From CAYMFD01 sp964389475 (GTDB lineage Bacteria; Bacteroidota; Bacteroidia; Chitinophagales; Saprospiraceae), in contig CAYMFD010000174.1 of the NCBI GenBank assembly GCA_964389475.1, positions 1 to 5,209 on the forward strand: 5,209 nt of DNA, read 5' to 3'. Position 1 is the stretch's first letter, and each line of letters begins with the position of its first letter. Position numbers and translations under genes: made by a program. Below are positions 1-5,209 of the stretch, piece by piece. The notes below the pieces were generated by a model, which worked only from the letters and a program-made list of their open reading frames with translations, was not told the DNA's origin and ran no database searches.

Positions 1-18
1 AGACACTAATTCTGTAAA

Positions 19-37
19 TAACACTCTACAAGTGTTA
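19..37. repeat. small inverted repeat, 7-bp arms with 5-nt loop
   Basis: TAACACT at 19-25 pairs perfectly with AGTGTTA at 31-37 around the loop CTACA. It lies just upstream of the candidate promoter at 43-73. It could be a weak terminator end of an upstream gene or an operator, but no T-run follows on the plus strand and the stem is AT-rich, so the role is unknown. The dyad itself is directly visible. Confidence 0.35.
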
Positions 38-42
38 AAAGT

Positions 43-73
43 TTGGCTTATTGCCGAAAAGTGCCTATATTTC
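43..73 (+). promoter_or_regulatory. candidate Bacteroidota-type promoter for gene 1
   Basis: TTG at 43-45 is followed by a 20-bp spacer and TATATTTC at 66-73. This resembles the known Bacteroidota consensus of a -33 TTG and a -7 TAnnTTTG, missing only the final G. Transcription would start near position 80, about 30 nt before the first ATG of the gene 1 leader frame (111). No other element in 1-110 fits as well. It is a motif match only, in AT-rich DNA where such matches also occur by chance. Confidence 0.4.
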
Positions 74-96
74 AAATGTTAAACTCATTTAGGCAC
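61..96. repeat. dyad symmetry overlapping the -7 element
   Basis: GTGCCTA (61-67) is the exact reverse complement of TAGGCAC (90-96), with two further pairs (69-70 with 87-88) after one mismatch. The left arm overlaps the start of the candidate -7 element and the dyad spans the predicted transcription start. That position would suit an operator. It could also form a long-loop hairpin in DNA or RNA. No known operator consensus was recognised. Confidence 0.35.
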
Positions 97-110
97 AATA
101 ACTTATTATC

Positions 111-221
111 ATGGAAAACATTAACGCAATGTCTCGCCCGACGCTTAAGGGTGTAATGCTAATTTTATTTGGCAAAGCAGCCCCCCCCCCTCTTAATTAT
201 TTGGTGTGTGATGACGTTTAG
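111..221 (+). other. ATG-initiated leader frame of gene 1, out of frame through the poly-C run
   Basis: This frame has ATG codons at 111, 129 and 156 and no stop until TAG at 219-221, giving 36 residues from the first ATG. It reads through the ten-C tract and ends soon after. Up to the tract it encodes KGVMLILFGKAAPP, a hydrophobic signal-peptide-like stretch. Removing one C, or adding two, would join it directly to LLIIWCVMTFSLSG of the long protein, giving a complete signal peptide. It is therefore best read as the true 5' end of gene 1 in an OFF configuration, not as an independent peptide gene. The alternatives are a sequencing or assembly error in the homopolymer, or that this frame is meaningless and the TTG at 169 is the real start. 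Upstream DNA is AT-rich with no Shine-Dalgarno, as is normal in Bacteroidota. Confidence 0.45.
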
Positions 222-3033
222 TCTGTCAGGCATTAAGGCTCAGGCCCTACAGCAACAGGTGATGCTCACATCTGCACAGCAGACTTTTGAGGAGGCAGCC
301 GCCGACTATGCTGATCTGCATGCAGAGGAGATTATACAAATGCTCAAGGACCAGCCACACGACCATGATCACGGGCATGAGCATCCTGAGCTAAGTGAAG
401 ATGAGCTCATGAGCTCTGCTCGGGAGCAAGCTAGACATGATTATATCCGCCAGCATATGGAGGAATACATTGCAACCTACTTTGGGTCAGCCTCAATGAG
501 ACCTAGTATCACAATCAACACTGCCTGCGATAATGGGGGCTTCGAAAATGGTTTCTCGTTTTACGATGGTTTTGAGGCGACTTACAGAAGAGGTTCTGAC
601 TCATGTGTCGCCGTTGACAATGCTAATAATCCAGTCACTTTTTTACCGATTCCGCTGCCGAGTATTCGACAGTTTGAACTTGTAAGTCCTGGCATCGACC
701 CTTTTGTAGGAATAGAGAAAGTAAGGTTTGGAAATCAGGCATTGAAAGTAAATAGTGAATATGATAAATTAGGAAATTGTGGGGGAACATTCGGAGTGAA
801 TAGGCTTGTAAAGAGCTTTGTAGTAACCGAGGAGACTCGCGATCTTACAGTATGGTTTGCCGCAGCTTTAGAGAATCCTGCTGGACATAATAATCAACAG
901 CCTTACTTACGCATTTACTGTGATAGGGCTCCGGATGATGAGGTGTGTTTTGATTCTGACCAGGTCAGGTGTGACTCTATGTACCTCAAGCCTGGATGCG
1001 GGACGGACACTATCTGGGAGGTGGACGTCATCGACTGGTCTTGCCATAGATTAAAAATTCCTGCCATATATGTAGATAGCATTGCCACGTTGACTATTGA
1101 GATAGGTGACTGTGGCCAAGGTGCTCACACAGGTTATGCCTACATTGACGGCATCTGTGAAGACTGTGCCACTAGTTCTCTTGGTAGTGTCACTATGCTG
1201 GCTGACACATCGGCAGGAGGTATTAATTCGATACAGTATCAGAGCTGCGATGGATCCGTAGCTACCATATGTGGTACATACACAGACCCTAACCTCTGTG
1301 TAGACTTTGGCAACGTGACCTTCTTCTCTCCTCAACTCAGTATTCAAAACATAGTGATAGATACTGCAAAAAAAAGCTACTGCTATGATATCCCGATCAG
1401 TAACTTCAGCGGACCTGGCGACTGTATTGAGTTTTGGACGGAGATGACATTCACAGGCACAGACGCTGTCTTGCCCAATCCAAAAAGCGCCAATGGCGTG
1501 ATATGCTATGACGATTACCAAGCGCTATTGACTGCTGACATTCTTGATATCGACTATTATTCATGTAATGAAGATACGGTCTCAGTATGTGTTCGCTACA
1601 GTATCCCTGAGCGATGTAAGGATTGGTTATATGCTGGTTTTGAATTAGTACCAGAGCTAGATATTACAGGGGTAGAGCATGATGCCACTAATGGGACACT
1701 ATGTTTTGATGTACTAAAGTCCAACTTCGAGATACCTGACAACTGCATCTTCCTAGATATGACTGTTACTTTTCAGTTAGGTATAAGCAATACCTTCTTC
1801 GATAGTGAGATAGAGATAGAGGTCTGCGAGGGACTGTTCTATTCTCCAGAAATTAATTTTGGGATACAAGCGTGTAATTCTAATACGGACCCAGATGATG
1901 GTAACATTTCTGACGACTATTATTTCGTACAGTTAGTGATCGATAATGTACCAGACTATAGCCAGTGGACTATCCGCAGACAGCTGATAGACCCTTATGA
2001 CAATGAAAGTGGTTTGACTACTATACTAGAGGGCACAGGTGCTTTAAGTACTGATATCGGACAGTTTCTGGTGCAAGAGGGTGACTGGTACCTTATCGTA
2101 GAGATCGACGGATGCACTTATGACTACTACATAACAGCACCTCCCTACTGCTCGGGCTGTGAGATCTTCCACAATGTCAAGATCGGTAATGTAACCTGCA
2201 ATGATGATGGGACGTGGAGCTTTGATATTATGGTTCCGGGAGATCCTACTAAGCAGTATACTTTAGAAGGCTTGTCACGAGATTTTAGTAAGACTTATGC
2301 GATTAATGCTGGACCAATCACGCTATCGTGCCTCACCTATACCCTCGAATACGTAGAACTTTGTGGAGAAGATAATACTTCTACTTTCATCATATGTCCT
2401 CCTCAGCCGTGCAACCCAGAGCTGGAGTGCGGCGACCTAGAGGTCTCTGTACGAGAGGTGCTGTGTGCTAATCCTGACGAGCCTTATTCTCCTGTGATCG
2501 ATATTGACTACGCAGGTAGCAAGTATCTATGCTTTGGTACAGTAGAGCTAGGCACACCACAGTTAGGTAGCTCCAGCTCAGGCAGTATGACGAGTGGAGG
2601 CCAGCAAATCGGACCTTTTAGTGGTGATATTTTCTTCACAATATATGAGTGCGATCATCCTTGTTCGTCGAGCAATTGCAGCCCTGTGGACCCTAAGTGC
2701 TTTAAGACCATCTACATCCCAGATCCCGATGTATGCCCATCTCAGCAAGAAGGCAGGCAGATAGGAGCAGAAGTAGGTACATCGGAAGCTCAACAGGTTA
2801 AGCACCAAGTAACAGCCTACCCCAACCCGACTGATAGTGATCAGGTCAAACTTACATCCACTTATGCAGCGACGCAATATGCGATATACACCTTGCAGGG
2901 AGAGCAGGTCCTAGCAGGTAAATTTACTAGCAATCAGATTGTGCTAAGACTAGATCAGCCAGCTGGTCTGTATATTGTACGATGCAGTGATGGTGGCACA
3001 AACCAGACTGTGCTTAAGGTTATTAAACTATAA
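169..3033 (+). CDS. large cysteine-rich secreted protein with T9SS C-terminal sorting domain
   Basis: This is a predicted cell-surface or secreted protein of 954 residues from a TTG start. The signal peptide has core L8-G21 and a likely cut after AQA (24-26). Next comes an acidic, probably helical stretch with alternating histidines (H64, 66, 68, 70, 72). Residues 120-333 resemble a jelly-roll-like domain of Bacteroidota surface proteins: a GGFENGF start, a FGNQAL strand, AGHNNQQPYLRI in the middle and HTGYAYIDG at the end. Residues 357-553 hold two tandem six-cysteine repeats. Residues 569-850 hold about three divergent Ig-like modules, each ending in a P-rich stretch with Cys, with a Gly/Ser linker near 800-808. 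Residues 881-954 are a T9SS type A tail beginning near YPNP (884-887). No catalytic motif is seen, so a structural or adhesive role is inferred. T9SS export and anchoring follow from the tail. The start is doubtful: ATG codons upstream are in another frame separated by a ten-C run (181-190), so the gene may be phase-variable. Gene 2 follows after 72 bp on the same strand. Confidence 0.93.
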   Translation: MAKQPPPLLIIWCVMTFSLSGIKAQALQQQVMLTSAQQTFEEAAADYADLHAEEIIQMLKDQPHDHDHGHEHPELSEDELMSSAREQARHDYIRQHMEEYIATYFGSASMRPSITINTACDNGGFENGFSFYDGFEATYRRGSDSCVAVDNANNPVTFLPIPLPSIRQFELVSPGIDPFVGIEKVRFGNQALKVNSEYDKLGNCGGTFGVNRLVKSFVVTEETRDLTVWFAAALENPAGHNNQQPYLRIYCDRAPDDEVCFDSDQVRCDSMYLKPGCGTDTIWEVDVIDWSCHRLKIPAIYVDSIATLTIEIGDCGQGAHTGYAYIDGICEDCATSSLGSVTMLADTSAGGINSIQYQSCDGSVATICGTYTDPNLCVDFGNVTFFSPQLSIQNIVIDTAKKSYCYDIPISNFSGPGDCIEFWTEMTFTGTDAVLPNPKSANGVICYDDYQALLTADILDIDYYSCNEDTVSVCVRYSIPERCKDWLYAGFELVPELDITGVEHDATNGTLCFDVLKSNFEIPDNCIFLDMTVTFQLGISNTFFDSEIEIEVCEGLFYSPEINFGIQACNSNTDPDDGNISDDYYFVQLVIDNVPDYSQWTIRRQLIDPYDNESGLTTILEGTGALSTDIGQFLVQEGDWYLIVEIDGCTYDYYITAPPYCSGCEIFHNVKIGNVTCNDDGTWSFDIMVPGDPTKQYTLEGLSRDFSKTYAINAGPITLSCLTYTLEYVELCGEDNTSTFIICPPQPCNPELECGDLEVSVREVLCANPDEPYSPVIDIDYAGSKYLCFGTVELGTPQLGSSSSGSMTSGGQQIGPFSGDIFFTIYECDHPCSSSNCSPVDPKCFKTIYIPDPDVCPSQQEGRQIGAEVGTSEAQQVKHQVTAYPNPTDSDQVKLTSTYAATQYAIYTLQGEQVLAGKFTSNQIVLRLDQPAGLYIVRCSDGGTNQTVLKVIKL
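181..190 (+). repeat. ten-C homopolymer in signal-peptide codons of gene 1
   Basis: Ten consecutive C lie between GGCAAAGCAG and TCTTAATT. In DNA of about 45-50% GC such a run is very unlikely by chance and is a classic slippage-prone tract. It sits exactly where the ATG-containing upstream frame and the long downstream frame meet. Lengths of 9 or 12 C would fuse the two frames; 10 C, as here, does not. Homopolymers of this length are also frequent sites of sequencing error, so the exact count is the main uncertainty. Confidence 0.95.
358..384 (+). other. alternating histidine segment (HDHDHGHEH) in gene 1
   Basis: Residues 64-72 of the gene 1 protein alternate His with Asp, Gly or Glu, and Glu/Asp-rich sequence follows (ELSEDE). 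Such HxHxHxH stretches commonly bind Zn, Ni or Cu in other proteins. The segment lies soon after the signal peptide in a likely helical, charged region, so it would be exported. Metal binding is an inference from composition. Confidence 0.6.
1237..1830 (+). repeat. two tandem ~106-residue six-cysteine repeats within gene 1
   Basis: Unit A starts at Y357 (YQSC) and unit B at Y463 (YYSC). The cysteines of A are 360, 368, 377, 405, 419 and 446; those of B are 466, 474, 483, 512, 526 and 553. The spacing is thus C-x7-C-x8-C-x27/28-C-x13-C-x26-C in both. Other shared positions include Y-S/T-x-P before the third Cys, a PxLxI strand, C-Y/F-D-I/V, SNF, DCI/NCI and MTFT/MTVT. The DNA of the two units is clearly diverged, so the duplication is old. 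Even cysteine numbers and export suggest disulphide-stabilised beta domains. I do not recognise this as a named family. Confidence 0.8.
2809..3030 (+). other. T9SS type A C-terminal sorting domain of gene 1
   Basis: Residues 881-954 match the Por secretion system tail: VTAYPNP opening, a YAIYTLQGEQV strand-turn-strand, LDQPAGLYIVR, and a final basic VLKVIKL. In known T9SS cargo this domain directs passage through the outer-membrane translocon, and it is usually cleaved when the protein is attached to surface lipopolysaccharide or released. The preceding Gln-rich stretch (about 851-880) looks like the linker. Presence of this tail implies that the genome encodes a T9SS. Confidence 0.92.
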
Positions 3034-3051
3034 AAGTCTATTTGAAATAAC

Positions 3052-3081
3052 GGAGGTAGAGGACATCAGTCTTCTACCTCC
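3052..3081 (+). terminator. strong intergenic hairpin, possible terminator or leader structure
   Basis: The arm at 3052-3064 pairs with 3069-3081 over 13 positions, with a single G-T wobble (3061/3072) and an ATCA tetraloop; the outer nine pairs are GGAGGTAGA with TCTACCTCC. It starts 19 nt after the gene 1 stop and ends 24 nt before the gene 2 ATG. No U-tract follows, so it is not a textbook intrinsic terminator; it may trim the mRNA 3' end or partly uncouple gene 2. A weak -7-like TCTATTTG at 3037-3044 has no good TTG partner, so a separate promoter for gene 2 is not supported. Confidence 0.55.
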
Positions 3082-3105
3082 TACTAGTAAACCTCCCTGC
3101 AGCAC

Positions 3106-5209
3106 ATGGGTGTGAAAAGAAGCTACCTATTATTATTATTATTATTATCCGTACTCTACTTAGGAGGTAAGGCTAACGGTCAACATTGCCCTAAAACCAC
3201 CCTCTGCTATCGTCAAGCGAATCTTGGCTCTACTCAGCTGTCTATAGACACCATCTGGACTAGTACTTCGGGGGTTGTTTCAGGTGATTCGCCGAGAGTG
3301 CTGACAGATTGTATTGATGGAGGGTATGACCTCTATGTCGTTACTAGCGGCACCTCCACTGTAATGTCACTTGATGCTGTCAATGGAGAAGCTATAGATA
3401 CATTAGATATACCCACAGTCCAACGATACACAGCTGAGTTCGCAGCAGGTGTAGATTCATCTAGGATCATAATAACTAGTCTGCTGCGTGGTTTCACCCA
3501 ATATTCTGGCCGCCTACTTCGCTTAGACAAAGACCTCAACGTGCAATGGATATCTGCTGAGCGATTTGACGGCGACTTTGGCAGCGTAAAGCGAAATGCT
3601 AATGGGAAGCCTGCACTAGCTGACTTTAATCAGGACGGTTGGCCAGAGGTATATATCCACAATGAGATATACAATGCCCAGACTGGTAATAGACTGGTCA
3701 ATGGTGGACAGAATGGCATAGGAAAGAACCCTATCTCGTCAAGTCAATCGATAGCGGCAGATTTCATACCCAGCAGTCCAGGACTCGAACTGGCAGCAGG
3801 ATTCTCGATCTATGAAGTTGAAATAAACGATACTGATAGTGAACTCAGCAATAATACAACAAGGCGAGACCTGGCAATAAATGGAGTATTGTATGACGGT
3901 ATGACATCGGCAGCAGACTTTAATGCAGATGGAGTGACTGATGTTATTGTCATGGCAGAAGCATCTAATGGAGAACCTTTAATCTATTGCTACACGGCTG
4001 CCAGCGGTTCGCCAAGCCTTCTTGCATCTGCTATCCCTCCCAGAGCTGCTGGTACAAGATCAACGATTGGCTATCCGGTCATAGGCCAGGTAGGTCATGA
4101 TCTTGCCTTGACGATAATTGTTGCGGTGCCCCAGAGATTACATGCTTATCGTTACGACGGAAGTACTAACCTTGCAAGGATCTGGACATTAGAAACCGTT
4201 GAAGACTTGGCTAGTGTGGCTGGTATAACATTATTCGATCTCAATGGTGATGGTAGCAACGAGATGATTTATCGAGGTAGCGATAGCCTTGAGATTTATG
4301 ATACGAGATCTGTCCCTCCGTCTAAGATTGCCTCTATAGCATGCAGTGCAGGTACTGCAGCCGAGCACCCCATTGTCACCGCACTCGACTCCACAGGTCA
4401 GGCTCGTATATGTGTAACCTGCGATCTGCCTGGATTAGGTACCCGACTAGTCGCTTTCGGCTCCGCCGATCCCATCAACCACCCTTGGGCACCTGCCCGT
4501 GGCATCTGGAATCAATTTAACTATCACGTGACCAATGTCAATGACGACGGCACCATACCCCAGTTTATGGAGATGCCCACGACCTTCATGGGGCAGGCCA
4601 GCCTACTAGACAGCAGCGGTATGTACGACGTACCCGCCGCTAACCTTTACCCGGACATCTCTTGCGTCAACTATGATATCGATGCGCAAGAGTACGTCAT
4701 CACCTTCGATGTGATCAACCGCGACGATGCCTCAGCGGGTGTGGCAGCAGGCCTGCCTGTGAGCTTTTACGATGGTAATCCAGAGGCGGGCGGCAGTCTA
4801 CTTACGACCGTCACGACACCTGCAGCCATAGATCGAGATGATGCCATGCTAGGTCTAACAGCCACGGTACCCCGACCCGTCGCAGGGCCAGTCTACCTCG
4901 TCGTCAATTCGGCCTATGCAGGAGGTCCACTGGCAGACAGCATTTTCGTCGAGCCCGAGTGCGACTATACCGACAATATCACCTCGGCTACCCTACCCAC
5001 ATACACTACTGAGGCCATAGAGCTATGCGATGGAAAGACGTATACGCTGGTCGATACGATTATCGCAGATGCAGGGACGTATGTGCGAAAGATCAAAAAG
5101 ATGGGTGGCGGACAGAGCGGAGCTGAAGCCTGTGACAGTATCATCATCGAGCTAACCGTGACGGCTGGCTCCTACATCTCGCAGACCACAACGCTGACGG
5201 ACTGCGACT
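3106..5209 (+). CDS. large secreted protein with FG-GAP/VCBS-like, CARDB-like and CxG...CDSI modules (3' partial)
   Basis: The reading frame is open from ATG 3106 to the window edge: 701 full codons with no stop, so the C-terminus is missing. The start gives a textbook signal peptide: MGVKRSY, seven Leu, then a likely cut after ANG (23-25). Residues about 50-440 look like a beta-propeller-type FG-GAP/VCBS region with three calcium-loop motifs: DFNQDGWPE (173), DFNADGVTD (271) and DLNGDGSNE (378). Residues 461-485 (WAPARGIWNQ...NDDGTIP) match a module seen in gliding-motility-associated giants of Bacteroidota. Residues about 515-630 resemble a CARDB adhesion domain (PVSFYDGNPEAGG, VYLVVN, ECDYTDN). 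From 637 a repeat of the C-x-G...GTY...CDSI type begins. By analogy the missing end probably carries more repeats and a T9SS tail, but that is outside the window. An adhesive or matrix role is inferred; no enzyme motif is seen. It probably shares a transcript with gene 1, 72 bp upstream. Confidence 0.93.
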   Translation, partial: MGVKRSYLLLLLLLSVLYLGGKANGQHCPKTTLCYRQANLGSTQLSIDTIWTSTSGVVSGDSPRVLTDCIDGGYDLYVVTSGTSTVMSLDAVNGEAIDTLDIPTVQRYTAEFAAGVDSSRIIITSLLRGFTQYSGRLLRLDKDLNVQWISAERFDGDFGSVKRNANGKPALADFNQDGWPEVYIHNEIYNAQTGNRLVNGGQNGIGKNPISSSQSIAADFIPSSPGLELAAGFSIYEVEINDTDSELSNNTTRRDLAINGVLYDGMTSAADFNADGVTDVIVMAEASNGEPLIYCYTAASGSPSLLASAIPPRAAGTRSTIGYPVIGQVGHDLALTIIVAVPQRLHAYRYDGSTNLARIWTLETVEDLASVAGITLFDLNGDGSNEMIYRGSDSLEIYDTRSVPPSKIASIACSAGTAAEHPIVTALDSTGQARICVTCDLPGLGTRLVAFGSADPINHPWAPARGIWNQFNYHVTNVNDDGTIPQFMEMPTTFMGQASLLDSSGMYDVPAANLYPDISCVNYDIDAQEYVITFDVINRDDASAGVAAGLPVSFYDGNPEAGGSLLTTVTTPAAIDRDDAMLGLTATVPRPVAGPVYLVVNSAYAGGPLADSIFVEPECDYTDNITSATLPTYTTEAIELCDGKTYTLVDTIIADAGTYVRKIKKMGGGQSGAEACDSIIIELTVTAGSYISQTTTLTDCD
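3130..3147 (+). repeat. (TTA)6 trinucleotide repeat in the signal peptide of gene 2
   Basis: Six identical TTA codons follow a CTA and encode L9-L14 of the signal-peptide core. Because the unit is three bases, slippage would lengthen or shorten the hydrophobic core without a frameshift. Elsewhere the gene uses CTA, CTG, CTT and CTC freely for Leu, so an unbroken run of TTA is not explained by codon preference alone. Confidence 0.9.
5026..5209 (+). repeat. start of CxG...CDSI-type repeat array in gene 2
   Basis: The first unit runs from C641 (LCDGKTYTL) through DAGTYVRKI to ACDSIIIELTV (C676), followed by a spacer and TDCD (C700), which opens the next unit 59 residues after the first. Short repeats with a Cys-x-Gly opening, a GTY strand and a CDSI-x-L-x-L-x-V close are common in very large Saprospiria surface proteins, usually in long arrays. 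Only one complete unit is visible, so array length is unknown. Confidence 0.6.

Noticed and set aside
2..82. Frame open from position 2 to TAA at 80-82, possibly the tail of an upstream gene
   Set aside because: Only 26 AT-rich codons, no recognisable domain or sorting tail, and it overlaps the candidate promoter; an open run this short is expected by chance.
76..156. Small ATG frame (26 codons) ending in TAATG with the ATG at 156
   Set aside because: The start lies upstream of or at the predicted transcription start, the peptide has no recognisable character, and the TAATG overlap is likely coincidence.
211..213. In-frame ATG at 211 as an alternative start for gene 1
   Set aside because: It would remove the hydrophobic core (LLIIWCV), leaving no working signal peptide, which conflicts with the T9SS tail that requires export.
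1368..1375. Run of eight A in gene 1 as a second slippage or frameshift site
   Set aside because: Eight A is not rare in Lys codons, the frame continues correctly through it, and the six-cysteine repeat spacing is intact on both sides.
1051..1521. 156-codon open frame on the minus strand inside gene 1
   Set aside because: It lies fully within a well-supported domain-bearing gene, has no recognisable motif or leader, and its length is explained by the opposite-strand coding bias.
1802..1822. GATAGA-like short tandem pattern in gene 1
   Set aside because: It is brief and imperfect, and is explained by the codons for the acidic strand SEIEIEV.
2578..2877. 99-codon open frame on the minus strand inside gene 1
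   Set aside because: It is antisense to the linker and T9SS tail, which are clearly coding; composition is Cys/Arg-rich and shadow-like, with no promoter.
3333..3539. 68-codon open frame on the minus strand inside gene 2
   Set aside because: It is antisense to the continuous frame starting at 3106 and shows no independent coding signs.
4965..5147. 60-codon open frame on the minus strand inside gene 2
   Set aside because: It is antisense to the CxG...CDSI repeat, which matches a known module type on the plus strand.

Overview
The window looks like chromosomal DNA of a Bacteroidota bacterium, most likely a marine or freshwater member of the Saprospiria/Lewinella-like group. The evidence is a clear type IX secretion system (T9SS) C-terminal sorting domain, large cysteine-rich modular surface proteins, no Shine-Dalgarno sequences before the starts, and a Bacteroidota-style promoter (TTG, 20 bp spacer, TAnnTTT-like). 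The group assignment rests on the protein modules and is an inference.

Layout: 1-110 is a short AT-rich leader with a candidate promoter (43-73) and two small dyads. Gene 1 (169-3033 as the open frame reads) encodes a 954-residue secreted protein: signal peptide, histidine-rich segment, a jelly-roll-like surface domain, two tandem six-cysteine repeats, three divergent Ig-like modules and a T9SS type A tail. A 72-bp gap follows and holds a strong 13-bp hairpin. Gene 2 (3106 to the window end, 3' end missing) encodes at least 701 residues of a second secreted protein: signal peptide, an FG-GAP/VCBS-like region with three calcium-loop motifs, a module typical of Bacteroidota gliding-motility/T9SS giants, a CARDB-like domain, and the first of the CxG...CDSI repeats found in such proteins. 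There is no RNA gene, insertion sequence or CRISPR array. All minus-strand open frames are shadows.

The most interesting signal is a run of ten C at 181-190 inside the signal-peptide codons of gene 1. The ATG codons upstream (111, 129, 156) share one frame, and that frame does not continue into the long protein. With ten C it ends at a TAG at 219-221; with nine or twelve C it would run straight into the 954-residue protein. As given, the protein can only start at a TTG (169) directly before the tract. This looks like a phase-variable surface protein captured in the OFF or low state, or else a one-base homopolymer length error. The neighbouring gene also carries a microsatellite, (TTA)6, in its signal-peptide codons.

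Together the two genes look like a co-oriented cassette of large exported surface proteins, probably adhesin or matrix-like; neither has a recognisable catalytic domain. The substrate or partner of either protein cannot be read from the sequence.
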